Under the pieces are notes generated by a model. The model was not told the DNA's origin, ran no database searches, and saw only the letters and a program-made list of their open reading frames with translations. Below, in pieces: positions 25,616 to 34,627 of a stretch of 64,000 nt of DNA (its first letter is position 1; each line of letters begins with the position of its first letter). Both the position numbers and the translations under genes were made by a program. This DNA is from Chitinophaga pinensis (GTDB lineage: Bacteria > Bacteroidota > Bacteroidia > Chitinophagales > Chitinophagaceae): assembly GCA_902167325.1 (NCBI GenBank), contig LR632930.1:248001-312000 (forward strand). Direction: 5' to 3'.

Positions 25616-26046
25616 ATAGTCTGTCAGTTTTTAAAAATCGGGTTAACAGCAAAGGATGTTGCTGCATCTACTACAAAGCCGGCCATTGCACACTAATGCA
25701 GTATTGGAAACAGGAACCAGTTGCCCGTTACTGCCTACAGGAATGCCATATCAGCACGGTGTGCACCACCCTGCTAATAATTGAACTCAAGAAATACGGT
25801 TATGGAATAAACGCGGAACGAATAAGCATGTTTCAGCGGTTTGTGATGATATAAATAACCAACACCTCCGGGCCAAAGTGGCTGCCGGGGCGATGCTGTA
25901 TTGTCCTCATATCCCGCTTCGAATGGAGAACAAATCCTTCGACTGCTAAATAAAGATTTATTTTACATTCTTGCAAGTAGTTAATTAATTATTTTATTAA
26001 TTAAGAAGGAGTATAACCGGAAGATGAATTATGCTATTTTTCGAGG
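25616..26046. other. Divergent regulatory region between glycan operon and ROK regulator
   Basis: These 431 bp carry the promoters of both transcription units. The clearest element is the 24-bp palindrome at 25981-26004. I find no exact TAnnTTTG box with a good -33 partner on either strand and no credible gene. Confidence 0.55.
25981..26004. promoter_or_regulatory. Candidate ROK operator (24-bp palindrome)
   Basis: TTAATTAAT (25981-25989) and ATTAATTAA (25996-26004) are exact inverted copies separated by TATTTT. The site ends 42 bp before the ROK regulator ATG. A dimeric helix-turn-helix regulator could bind it; autoregulation by the adjacent ROK protein is the natural guess. The half-site core ATTAAT recurs in the 12-bp palindrome at 23050-23061 upstream of susC. 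Confidence 0.45.
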
Positions 26047-27279
26047 ATGACCGGTCACACATTTTTTGAAGACCTCCGTAATGGCGAAATAACGGGGGTG
26101 GCGTATAAGAATCTTCAGCTCAAGAAGCAGATATTGTCGTGGTTCGTGAATACCGGCAATGCCACTATCGCAGACCTGAGCCGGGAGCTGAATGCCAGTG
26201 TACCTAAAGTGGGTGAGCTGGTGAATGAACTGATTACTGACGGACTGGTAAAAGACTACGGCAAAATTGAAGCTGCTGCCGGCCGCCGGCCTAACGTTTA
26301 TGGGCTTGAACCTGATTCCTTCTTTTTCGTGGGGGTCGATATCAAGCAATATTATGTGAACCTCGGCCTGGGCGATTTCCGGAACAACCTGGTGCGCACA
26401 CAGGAAAAGGTGCCCTTCCATCTCAAAAACACCCCTGAAGCACTCAATCGCCTTTGCGACATCATCAGTGAGTTCATCGAAACCTCCGGGAAAGGCAAGC
26501 GGAAGGTACTGGGCATCGGGGTTAACCTTTCCGGCCGCATCAACTTCAAATCAGGATATAGTTACAGCTTCTTTCATTTCCAGGAAGACCCGCTCAGTAA
26601 AGTGATCGAACAAAGGCTGGGCATATCTACTTTCCTGGAAAACGATTCCCGCGCCGTGGCATATGGTGAGTTCAGCAGCGGCAGCTATACCCATGAAAAA
26701 AATGCCTTCTTCATTAACCTCGAGCATGGCATCGGGATGGGATTGTTGCTGAATGGACAATTGTACTATGGTAAATCGGGCTTTGCCGGTGATATCGGCC
26801 ACATTCCTGTATTCGATAACGAAATCCTTTGTCACTGTGGTAAAAAGGGATGCCTTGAAACGGAAGCTTCCGGCGCGGCACTCACCCGCATTTTTATTCA
26901 ACGCATCAGGGAAGGAGCGAGCAGCATTGTAGCTAAACGCTTCCCCAATCCGGGAGACATTCAGCTGGAAGACATCCTCGAAGCCGTAAAGCAGGAAGAT
27001 ATGCTGGCCATCGAGCTTATTGCTCAGATCGGTGAAAAGCTGGGCCGCGGCATCGCCATTCTCATTAATATCCTCAACCCGGAGCTGGTGATCCTGGGCG
27101 GAGCGCTTGCTTCCACCGGCGATTACATCATGCTGCCTATCCGCAGTGCCATCAATAAATATTCTCTGACTTTGGTGAATAACGATACCAGGCTGGTATT
27201 ATCCCGCAAGGGAGAACAAGCTGGTATGTCTGGCGCCTGCCTGCTGGTGCGCGACAGGTTGCTTGCACTGATCGATTAA
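26047..27279 (+). CDS. ROK-family transcriptional regulator (NagC/XylR type)
   Basis: A 410-residue protein with an N-terminal winged helix (about 25-80; ISWFVNTGNATIADLSRELNASVPKVGELVNELITDGLVK) and a C-terminal ROK sugar-kinase-like domain. The ROK zinc motif is intact: GHIPVFDNEILCHCGKKGCLETEASG. The sugar-binding ENDSRAVAYGE includes the catalytic-type Asp. Family members repress sugar operons and release DNA when they bind a sugar or sugar phosphate. It is divergent from the epimerase-MFS-SusC/SusD operon, so control of that operon is strongly suggested. The start could be ATG 26047, in line with the family N-terminus. Confidence 0.92.
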   Translation: MTGHTFFEDLRNGEITGVAYKNLQLKKQILSWFVNTGNATIADLSRELNASVPKVGELVNELITDGLVKDYGKIEAAAGRRPNVYGLEPDSFFFVGVDIKQYYVNLGLGDFRNNLVRTQEKVPFHLKNTPEALNRLCDIISEFIETSGKGKRKVLGIGVNLSGRINFKSGYSYSFFHFQEDPLSKVIEQRLGISTFLENDSRAVAYGEFSSGSYTHEKNAFFINLEHGIGMGLLLNGQLYYGKSGFAGDIGHIPVFDNEILCHCGKKGCLETEASGAALTRIFIQRIREGASSIVAKRFPNPGDIQLEDILEAVKQEDMLAIELIAQIGEKLGRGIAILINILNPELVILGGALASTGDYIMLPIRSAINKYSLTLVNNDTRLVLSRKGEQAGMSGACLLVRDRLLALID

Positions 27280-27391
27280 ATAAATGGAGCGGCAAATAAA
27301 TATTTGCACGCTGTATGCTATTCACTTAACACGTATCTAATCAGCAATTATTACAAACATTCGCTGCCGATCAGGTGCATCGTGAAGTCTA

Positions 27392-28741
27392 TCATCCAAG
27401 AATTTCAGTGCAGGGATCGGGATAAAAGGTCAGTTCGATCAGTTTCTCCGGCAGCGGACCCTGCTGCCAGGCGTTATGCAATGCCAGTGCTGCTCCCAAT
27501 GCCGTAGCTTGCGGAACTGTTGCCGCATATACTGCCACACCACGAAATTGGGCCGCCAGCATCTGCATGAATACATCATTCTTTCCAAAGCCTCCATCCA
27601 CAAATATCTTACTTACCGGTGCGCCTTTCAGTACCAGTGATGTGGAATGGTATTGTGCAGTAACAAGGTCGTATATGAGTTGGTGATACGCTTGGATATC
27701 GCTCCGGAAGCGGGTTAAATCGCGCGTGGCGAAATCTCCGCCAGCTTCCATCCGTTCCATTAACTGCGGCACAAAACTTACCCACTGGTAATGGGCAGGC
27801 TGTTGGTTGAAATGCGCTGCGATCCGCGCTAATTCGCGCTCGTGTACAAATCCGGAAAACAGCCGCGAGGCTTTCACGGGGCGTGCGTCGTAGGAAAGAT
27901 AACACAGGCAATCCTGCTCCAGCTCTTCCGCAGTAAGCGGCGTGGAATTGAACGGATTGAGACTGATACACCAGGTACCCGTGGAAATAAGTGCAAAAGG
28001 CTCGCGGAACTGCATCAGGTAAGGGATCAGTGCTGCGGAAGAATCATGTAGACCAGGCCCTGTAAGGAATTCATTCCCTCCGGATCGCCCATTCATAACC
28101 TCTCCTGCTTCGCGCAATGGCGCCATTACACGCGTAAGCTGTTCTCCATGTACCCAATCGTGATAATCCTTCTTTTCAAAATCCCACAAGGCAGTATGGC
28201 AGCCAAGGCTGGTAATATCCGTACAGGGCATACCTGTGAGCAGGCAGCTCACATATTGCGGTAAATGCAGGGCATATTTTACCTGATCGAAAAGCGCGGG
28301 ACGCTCTGCCAGCAAGCGGTATAGTTGCAGGCCGGAGTTGAGGCTATCGAGTGCAGGAGAAGCGGTCTGCCTTGAGAAGGCTGCTTTTCCGCCGTATTGC
28401 GTATACAGCCGTTCACGTAAAGCTTCCGGGTAAGGTTTCAGGTAATTGTACAGCGGCGTAAGCGGGCGGCCATCGTCACCGATGTAAACAAAACTGGCGC
28501 CATAGGCCGATATGTTCACGGCACGTACATCTACCCCGGGAAGCGCCATCGCTTCTTCCAGCGAGGCGTGTACGAAATCCCGCAGGCTGTGGATGAACTC
28601 GCAGGTATCCCCGTCTTCGTCTGCCGTTTCCGGAAGCCGCACGCTTTTCTCATGCACCACCCGGTAACTTTCGTCGAAAAGGAAAAGTTTTTTATTGGTT
28701 TTGCCGATGTCAAGTACGGCGATAACGGGAATTGAATGCAT
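27392..28741 (-). CDS. rhaB: FGGY-family kinase, probable L-rhamnulokinase
   Basis: A 449-residue sugar kinase of the FGGY fold. The N-terminal phosphate loop AVLDIGKTNKKLFLFDE, ALISTGTWCISLNPF in the middle and FVDGGFGKNDVFMQMLA plus GAALALHNAW near the end are family motifs. In the L-rhamnose pathway it would phosphorylate L-rhamnulose to rhamnulose-1-phosphate. The assignment rests on context (isomerase, aldolase and transporter in the same operon), because the FGGY family also covers fuculose and xylulose kinases. It is the last gene of the operon, 3 bp after the isomerase, and convergent with the ROK regulator. I see no strong terminator in the 112 bp between them. Confidence 0.85.
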   Translation of the reverse strand: MHSIPVIAVLDIGKTNKKLFLFDESYRVVHEKSVRLPETADEDGDTCEFIHSLRDFVHASLEEAMALPGVDVRAVNISAYGASFVYIGDDGRPLTPLYNYLKPYPEALRERLYTQYGGKAAFSRQTASPALDSLNSGLQLYRLLAERPALFDQVKYALHLPQYVSCLLTGMPCTDITSLGCHTALWDFEKKDYHDWVHGEQLTRVMAPLREAGEVMNGRSGGNEFLTGPGLHDSSAALIPYLMQFREPFALISTGTWCISLNPFNSTPLTAEELEQDCLCYLSYDARPVKASRLFSGFVHERELARIAAHFNQQPAHYQWVSFVPQLMERMEAGGDFATRDLTRFRSDIQAYHQLIYDLVTAQYHSTSLVLKGAPVSKIFVDGGFGKNDVFMQMLAAQFRGVAVYAATVPQATALGAALALHNAWQQGPLPEKLIELTFYPDPCTEILG

Positions 28742-28744
28742 GAT

Positions 28745-30019
28745 CTATAATCCTGTAGCGATGGTAACAAGCCCTCTTCTGCGGATAAGTCCGGCACGCA
28801 CCTGCTCACCGCGGTACACACCCAGCGGATCCAGCACACCGCCGGAACGGAGGCGCGCTTCAGCCACCAGCGGACGAACATCTGTACGGTATGCCTGTTG
28901 CAGGATTTCCTGCGCGGCCACTACATCGTTCCGCTCCTGCGCGGCAGTTAACTTAGCACGGTCTACCAGTAAAGCCTGTGCATAGGCAATCTGGATCGCT
29001 TCCACGGATTGCAATAAATCTTCGAGGGGATCTTTTACGTTATGCGAAGCGTCGATCATCCAGCCGAGGTCTGTTGCGTGTTGCATACTACGCACATTCA
29101 TTCCGTCTACCAGTTCACAGAAAATCAGGTACAGCTGGTAAGGCTTGATGCTGCCAACGGTAAGATCATCGTCACCGTATTTCGAATCATTGAAGTGGAA
29201 ACCGCCCAGCTTCCCTTCCATCAGCAACAGCGAAACGATCTGTTCGATGTTGGCATTGGGGAGGTGATGACCGAGGTCTACCAGTGTATATGCTTTATCA
29301 CCGAGCTTGGAGGCGTAGAGATACGACTGGCCCCAATCGCCCACGGTAGTGGAATAGAAGTTGGGTTCGAAAGCTTTATACTCAACGAACATCTTCCAGC
29401 TATCGGGCAGTTCGGCATAGATCTCCTGCAACCCCTCCAGCGTATTCTCAAACGCCTTCCGGAAGCTGAGCTGACCGGGGAAGCAAGAGCCATCCGACAG
29501 CCAAACGGTGAGAGATTCTGAACCCAGGGCAATGCCATGACGGATCACTTCGATGTTATGTTCAATGGCCTGCTTCCGCACATCGCGGTTCACGTTTTGC
29601 AGCGAACCGAATTTATAACTGTGTGCCTGCCCCGGCTGGTCCTGGAAAGTATTAGAGTTCATCGCATCGAACTTCAGGCCATGCGCAGCAGCAAGGGCAC
29701 GGATGTGCGCGGGATCTTCCGGGATATCCCAGGGGATATGGAGGGAGATAGCGCCGCTGGCGCGGTTGAGTCGATGGAGGAGGCCAATATCTTCGATCTT
29801 TTCTTCGAGGTTGCGGGGTTCACCGCCAGCAGGGAAGCGGCCAAAGCGGGTGCCCCCGGTACCAAGCGCCCAGCTGGGAATCGCGATCTGAAACGCACCC
29901 AGCTGCTGAATGATATCGTCTGCATGGGGGATCTCGCCCTGCAGGTAAGTCATTGCCCGCTCGTGTTTGCGGAGCGACTGACTGTTATATCCGTCAATTA
30001 TGTTCTGGTCGATTTGCAT
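28745..30019 (-). CDS. rhaI: L-rhamnose isomerase, RhaI type
   Basis: A 424-residue TIM-barrel isomerase that interconverts L-rhamnose and L-rhamnulose. Length and pattern fit the RhaI (Pseudomonas/Gram-positive) type rather than E. coli RhaA. Metal-site-like residues are seen in VDLGHHLPNANIEQIVSLLL and GGFHFNDSKYGDDDLTVGSIKPYQ (His, Asp and Asp positions), with FVEYKAFEP (Glu) earlier. The cytoplasmic enzyme is encoded 12 bp after the aldolase-dehydrogenase and 3 bp before the kinase, within the rhamnose operon. Members of this family can also act on other deoxy-sugars. Confidence 0.88.
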   Translation of the reverse strand: MQIDQNIIDGYNSQSLRKHERAMTYLQGEIPHADDIIQQLGAFQIAIPSWALGTGGTRFGRFPAGGEPRNLEEKIEDIGLLHRLNRASGAISLHIPWDIPEDPAHIRALAAAHGLKFDAMNSNTFQDQPGQAHSYKFGSLQNVNRDVRKQAIEHNIEVIRHGIALGSESLTVWLSDGSCFPGQLSFRKAFENTLEGLQEIYAELPDSWKMFVEYKAFEPNFYSTTVGDWGQSYLYASKLGDKAYTLVDLGHHLPNANIEQIVSLLLMEGKLGGFHFNDSKYGDDDLTVGSIKPYQLYLIFCELVDGMNVRSMQHATDLGWMIDASHNVKDPLEDLLQSVEAIQIAYAQALLVDRAKLTAAQERNDVVAAQEILQQAYRTDVRPLVAEARLRSGGVLDPLGVYRGEQVRAGLIRRRGLVTIATGL

Positions 30020-30031
30020 GGTGTTCTATTT

Positions 30032-32122
30032 TTATCTGACAAATGCCATGGCTATGCCACCGTCTACATTCAGCACATTGCCCGTGGCTTTCTGTAATAA
30101 TCCTCCCACAAAAGCGAAGCATGCATCCGCGATATCTTCCGGCAGTATCACCTGGTTGAGCAGCGTGCGTTTCGCATAATAAGCAGGCAATTCTTCCACC
30201 GTTACGCCATAAGCTTTCGCTCTCCCTTCGGCCCATGGCCCCGCCCAGATGGTACTGTCGGCAATTACGGCATCAGGGTTTACCACGTTAACGCGGATAT
30301 GATCTTTCCCCAGCTCCGCCGCATTCAGGCGGCTCAGGTGCAGCTGCGCGGCTTTCGCGGAACCATAAGCTGCGTTGTTGGGCCCTGAGACAAGGGCGTT
30401 CTTGCTTACTATGTTCAGTACATCGCCACCGAGGTTTTGTTTACGCATTACTTCCACTCCTGCCTGCGTTACGAAGAACTGGCCCTTTACAAGCACGTCG
30501 TACAGCAGGTCCCAGTCTTTCTCCGTATGCTCTTCCAGTGGTTTGGAAATAGACAACCCGGCGCAGTTTACCACAATGTCGATACCACCAAATGCCAGTG
30601 CTGCTGTGCCATATGCGCTGGTTACATTTTGTCCGTCTTTAACGTCGAGCAATGCGGAAGCGCAGGTATCCTTTCCAAACTCTTTATCGAACGAGGCTTT
30701 TGCTTCGGCGAGGCGGTCAGGGTTGTTATCACTGAGCACCACTACTGCGCCTTCCTGTGCAAATTTCCGGGCGATGGCTTTACCGATACCACCGGCGCTG
30801 CCTGTTACCAATGCTATGCGGCCGGTGAGGGCTTTGGGCTTCGGCATCCGCTGCAGTTTCGCTTCTTCCAGCAACCAGTATTCGATATCAAACGCTTCCT
30901 GGTGTGGCAGCGAGGTATAGGACGATACTGCTTCCGCACCCCGCATCACGTTAATGGCATTGATATAAAACTCCGCTGCCACCCGTGCTGTTTGCTTGTC
31001 TTTTGCGAAGGTGAACATACCAATTCCCGGGCATAATATCACAACAGGATTAGGATCGCGCATGGCAGGACTGTTGGGATGCTTACAGCTGTCGTAGTAT
31101 GCCGCATACATTTTGCGGTATGCTTCGAATGCTGCTTCCAGTTTGAGACGGTCGCCCGCCATTTCCGGATGCACCACCAATGGGCTGATCTTGGTACGAA
31201 GGAAGTGATCGGGGCAGGAAGTGCCCAGCGGTGCGAGGCGCTCCATGTCGTTGGAATGGATGAACTGCAATACACGCTCATCATCCGTGAAATGGCCGAT
31301 CATTCGCTGGTGAGAAGAAGCGAGTCCTCTCAATACCGGCGCCAGTTCCGCAGCTTTGGCCAGCCTTTCTTCTTCGGGAAGCGCCTGCATGCGGGGGCCG
31401 CCAAATACAGGGCGCGCTTTTCCGAGGTTCTTATCCAGGTATTCTGCACATTGCTCTATTACTTCAAGCGTGTTGATATAACTTTCATACGCAGTATCAC
31501 CCCATGTGAAAAGCCCGTGAGAGCCAAGCATGATACCGCGGATACCGGGGTTTTCATCGAGGCATTGTTTCAGCTGCAGGCCGAGGTCGAAGCCGGGACG
31601 CTGCCAGGGCACCCATCCTATCTTCCCGCCAAAAAGTTCTTTGGTAATCCGCTCCCCGTCTTTCGCCGCTGCAATGGCAATGGCCGCATCGGGGTGCAGG
31701 TGGTCGATGTGTTTGAAAGGCAGGAACCCGTGCAGGGGCGTATCTATGGAAGGGGCTTTTGATTTGAGATCGTAAATACAATGATCGAACAGCGCCACCA
31801 TTTCATCTTCCATCTGCATACCGGTGTAGATATTTTTCAGGGAGCGGAGGCGGTCTACATACAACGCTGCGAGTCCGCTGCGCTGGAGAGTACCAAGATC
31901 GCCGCCAGAGCCTTTTACCCACATTACCTCCACGGGTTTGCCGGTGAGCGGATCGGGAGCCGTAGCCTTGCAGCTGGTATTACCGCCTCCGTAGTTGGTG
32001 AGCCGGAGGTCGGCACCCAGGAGGTTGGAACGGTAAATCAGCAGGGCCACTTCATCGCCCGCCATCGCGGCAGCTTTGGCCTCATCCCATAAGTAACTTA
32101 CATGTTTAAATTGCTTCGTCAT
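30032..32122 (-). CDS. Bifunctional rhamnulose-1-phosphate aldolase / short-chain dehydrogenase
   Basis: A 696-residue fusion. Residues about 20-400 are a class II aldolase domain (GADLRLTNYGGGNTSCKA, HGFLPFKHIDHLHPDA with zinc-type histidines, MLGSHGLFTWGDTAYE), which would split rhamnulose-1-phosphate to DHAP and L-lactaldehyde. Residues about 430-696 are a classical SDR (ALVTGSAGGIGKAIA, IVVNCAGLS, Ser then YGSAKAAQLHLSR, FVGGLLQKATGNVLNVDGG), which would oxidise the lactaldehyde product. The fusion is well known in Bacteroidota and Bacillus rhamnose loci. It lies 7 bp after rhaT and 12 bp before the isomerase. Confidence 0.93.
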   Translation of the reverse strand: MTKQFKHVSYLWDEAKAAAMAGDEVALLIYRSNLLGADLRLTNYGGGNTSCKATAPDPLTGKPVEVMWVKGSGGDLGTLQRSGLAALYVDRLRSLKNIYTGMQMEDEMVALFDHCIYDLKSKAPSIDTPLHGFLPFKHIDHLHPDAAIAIAAAKDGERITKELFGGKIGWVPWQRPGFDLGLQLKQCLDENPGIRGIMLGSHGLFTWGDTAYESYINTLEVIEQCAEYLDKNLGKARPVFGGPRMQALPEEERLAKAAELAPVLRGLASSHQRMIGHFTDDERVLQFIHSNDMERLAPLGTSCPDHFLRTKISPLVVHPEMAGDRLKLEAAFEAYRKMYAAYYDSCKHPNSPAMRDPNPVVILCPGIGMFTFAKDKQTARVAAEFYINAINVMRGAEAVSSYTSLPHQEAFDIEYWLLEEAKLQRMPKPKALTGRIALVTGSAGGIGKAIARKFAQEGAVVVLSDNNPDRLAEAKASFDKEFGKDTCASALLDVKDGQNVTSAYGTAALAFGGIDIVVNCAGLSISKPLEEHTEKDWDLLYDVLVKGQFFVTQAGVEVMRKQNLGGDVLNIVSKNALVSGPNNAAYGSAKAAQLHLSRLNAAELGKDHIRVNVVNPDAVIADSTIWAGPWAEGRAKAYGVTVEELPAYYAKRTLLNQVILPEDIADACFAFVGGLLQKATGNVLNVDGGIAMAFVR

Positions 32123-32129
32123 CGATCAA

Positions 32130-33185
32130 TTAATTTTCAAGTGAACTGCCGTATCCTACCAGCATGACAGACAAAATAATGGTGGCGATGCCCGCCAGCA
32201 CCGTCCGGTAGGTTTTGGGGGATACGCCTTTCCATTCCTTCAGCGCAAAACCCCACAACGTGGAAATGAGAATGATAAAAGCCATGTGCAGGATCCATGA
32301 GCCGGCGCCATTGCCAAGCTTACTTTCGCCCATGCCATAGAAGAAAAACTGCATGAACCAGGTGGTACCGGCCAGCGCCGAAAAGAAGTAATTCGCAGCC
32401 AGAGGCGTTTCTTTATTCGTATAATCTTTAAAAGAACGGTTGCGTGCATTGAGTATCATACACCAGATGAAATTCGTTGTGAGTCCGCCGAGCATGATCA
32501 CTACAAATGTTACGTTATTGGCGAAAAGCGGATTGGCGCCATTGGCCACCGCAGCCTCTGCCATCGATCCGCCGGCGGAGATGGCGAAGCTCATACATGC
32601 ACTGAGTATCCCGGAAATACTGGCTACCGTTAAACCCTTTTTGAGATCGAACTCGCGGATGTTCTCCTGTTTCTGATCATCGGTCAGTTCCTGTTCCTTC
32701 CGCATACCCGCTTTCCCGCTGATCATGATACCAAGGAGACAAACTGCCACACCGATGAGTACGAACAATCCTCCGTGAGTGCTGACCATTGTACCGAAGT
32801 CTGTTCCGCCTTCTGCCATGATGCTGCGGTATATAGGCGGGATCAGTGCGCCGAATGCAGAACAGAAACCCAGTGCCACTGCCATACCGAGGCTCATGCC
32901 AAGGTAACGCATAGACAATCCGAAGGTTAACCCTCCGATGCCCCACAGCACACCGAGGAAGTACGTCCAGAAAAGCGTGGCGCCATCCGTATTCCGGATG
33001 ATATCCATGAAACCCGGTATGGTGATCCATGCCGCAATGAATGGAACGATCAGCCAGGAAAACATGCCGCCGGTGATCCAGTAACTTTCCCAGCTCCAGC
33101 CTTTGACTTTTTTATAAGGCAGATAAAAACTGCCGGAGGCGAACCCGCCCAGTAAATGGAAGAACAATCCCAGGATAGCGTTCAT
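32130..33185 (-). CDS. rhaT: L-rhamnose/proton symporter RhaT
   Basis: A 351-residue inner-membrane protein with about ten helices. The start ILGLFFHLLGGFASGSFYLPYKKVKGWSWE, the YLGMSLGMAVALGFCSAFGALIPPI segment and LGGLTTNFIWCMILN are typical of the RhaT (drug/metabolite superfamily) symporter. It imports L-rhamnose with protons. It is the first gene of the rhamnose operon, divergent from the GntR regulator. A dyad symmetric site (33194-33216) sits 9 bp before its start codon, where a bound repressor would block it. Confidence 0.93.
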   Translation of the reverse strand: MNAILGLFFHLLGGFASGSFYLPYKKVKGWSWESYWITGGMFSWLIVPFIAAWITIPGFMDIIRNTDGATLFWTYFLGVLWGIGGLTFGLSMRYLGMSLGMAVALGFCSAFGALIPPIYRSIMAEGGTDFGTMVSTHGGLFVLIGVAVCLLGIMISGKAGMRKEQELTDDQKQENIREFDLKKGLTVASISGILSACMSFAISAGGSMAEAAVANGANPLFANNVTFVVIMLGGLTTNFIWCMILNARNRSFKDYTNKETPLAANYFFSALAGTTWFMQFFFYGMGESKLGNGAGSWILHMAFIILISTLWGFALKEWKGVSPKTYRTVLAGIATIILSVMLVGYGSSLEN

Positions 33186-33193
33186 AAACGTGG

Positions 33194-33216
33194 ATTTTGT
33201 AAGTGCTTCACAAAAT
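33194..33216. promoter_or_regulatory. Candidate operator of the rhamnose operon
   Basis: ATTTTGT and ACAAAAT are exact inverted 7-mers separated by 9 bp (AAGTGCTTC), giving a 23-bp dyad. It lies in the 109-bp divergent gap, 9 bp before the rhaT ATG and about 80 bp before the GntR gene. It is the best symmetric site in the gap, and binding by the adjacent GntR regulator is inferred. Confidence 0.45.
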
Positions 33217-33294
33217 ATGCAAACCCCTCCGAATCACTGTCATGCCCCGTCCTGCCTGTGTTTTTTCAATTTATTCACTACTTTGGGAGACGTT

Positions 33295-34323
33295 ATGAAA
33301 ACACCAGACATCCTCCGGCATATTGCCATCGACGACTTTTCTGCCACGCCAAAATACCAGCAGCTGGCGGATGCTTTGCTGCAGGCAATCGGCGAGGGGA
33401 AAATCCGGCAGAACGATATTCTCCCTTCCATCAACGAGCTTTCTTATAAGCTCGACATTTCGCGCGATACCGCTGAGAAATCGCTGAAGCTGCTGAAAGC
33501 GCGCGGAATACTGGGTTCCGTACCGGGGAAAGGATATTTCGTGCAGCAGACTGGGCTGCGCCAGCAGTTTAAAATCCTGCTGCTTTTCAACAAACTGAGC
33601 GAACATAAAAAGATCATTTATGACGCCTTCGCCGGTAAGCTGGGCGATGCCGCCAGCATTGATTTCTATATCTACAACAGCGATTTCGGTTTGTTCAAAA
33701 AACTGTTACAACGTAATCTGTCTGAATACACCCATGTGGTGGTGCTGCCGCATTTTAGGGAGCGCGTGCAGGTCGATGAGCTGCTGAATGACATCCCGCG
33801 CGAGAAACTGCTGCTGCTCGATAAGAAGCTCAAAGGTGTGACCGGGCCATACGGGGCGGTATACGAAAACTTCCGGGAGAACATTTACGAAGCGCTGGAG
33901 GCGTTGCGCGAGCGGCTGGAACATTATCAGGCGCTGACCCTCATCTTTCCGGAGAACACCTATTACCCCGATGAGATCCTCGACGGCTTCCAGCAGTTTT
34001 GTCAGGACTATGCTTTTCCTTCCCGGGTGGTGCACGATGTAGCTGCGGAAGATGTGCGGCAGGGAGAAGTGTATATTAACCTTCGGGAAAGCGACCTGGT
34101 AGAGCTGATCGGGAAAACGAGGGCGCAGGGGCTGATGCCGGGAAAAGACACAGGGATCATTTCTTATAACGAAACACCCCTGAAACCCTTTATACTCAAC
34201 GGGCTTACTACGATCTCGACAGACTTCCAGCTGATGGGTGAGCTGGCGGCCGGTATGATCCTTGACGGGGCACTGTCTCAGGTGGAGGTACCCTTCCGGG
34301 TTACGCTGCGGGCCTCGCTCTGA
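33295..34323 (+). CDS. GntR-family transcriptional regulator of the rhamnose operon
   Basis: A 342-residue regulator. The start is ATG 33295; 35 in-frame codons upstream are unlike the family. The N-terminal winged helix (about 15-80) has the GntR pattern KYQQLADALLQAIGEGKIRQNDILPSINELS, SRDTAEKSLKLLKARGILGSVPGKGYFV. The remaining 250 residues are a periplasmic-binding-protein-like (LacI-type) effector domain (FKILLLFNKLSEHKK, YTHVVVLPHF, GIISYNETPLKPFILNGLTTISTDF). This GntR plus sugar-binding-domain architecture is common beside sugar operons in Bacteroidota. L-rhamnose or a downstream intermediate is the likely effector, from its divergent position to rhaT. Some Bacteroides use an AraC-type RhaR instead. 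Confidence 0.88.
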   Translation: MKTPDILRHIAIDDFSATPKYQQLADALLQAIGEGKIRQNDILPSINELSYKLDISRDTAEKSLKLLKARGILGSVPGKGYFVQQTGLRQQFKILLLFNKLSEHKKIIYDAFAGKLGDAASIDFYIYNSDFGLFKKLLQRNLSEYTHVVVLPHFRERVQVDELLNDIPREKLLLLDKKLKGVTGPYGAVYENFRENIYEALEALRERLEHYQALTLIFPENTYYPDEILDGFQQFCQDYAFPSRVVHDVAAEDVRQGEVYINLRESDLVELIGKTRAQGLMPGKDTGIISYNETPLKPFILNGLTTISTDFQLMGELAAGMILDGALSQVEVPFRVTLRASL

Positions 34324-34627
34324 GGGCACCCATTCCGATACTTTCACATATGACTGCCACGGGCGCAAAATTCACGAAAACGCACTATCTTCGCGCTTCG
34401 CCGGTAGTGGCATTTTTTCACAAACCGTTGAAGTCTACCCCTTTAGCCAGGGCCAAACGTCCGATAACGGACCGCGGAAGTGATATTCTGTCGGTCTTAC
34501 GGCCCGCCCGCCCTGCAAAAAAGGCAGGTTTACCGCACTGCGGGCACGTGGCACAATCTTGGTTGACAGGATTGGGCACGGAACAAAGAGATTTTATATT
34601 CTGTGTTTAAATAATAACAAAAAACAA
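34324..34627. other. Intergenic region upstream of trigger factor
   Basis: These 304 bp separate the GntR gene from tig, both rightward. I see no terminator hairpin, repeat or credible gene. The last 45 bp before tig are AT-rich (TTTTATATTCTGTGTTTAAATAATAA) and probably include the promoter, but no exact TAnnTTTG box is present. Confidence 0.5.

Noticed and set aside
34549..34562. Sigma-54-like promoter TGGCAC-N4-TTGG before tig
   Set aside because: The spacing between the GG and the second element is one base short of the -24/-12 consensus and the final C is missing; tig is normally a housekeeping gene.
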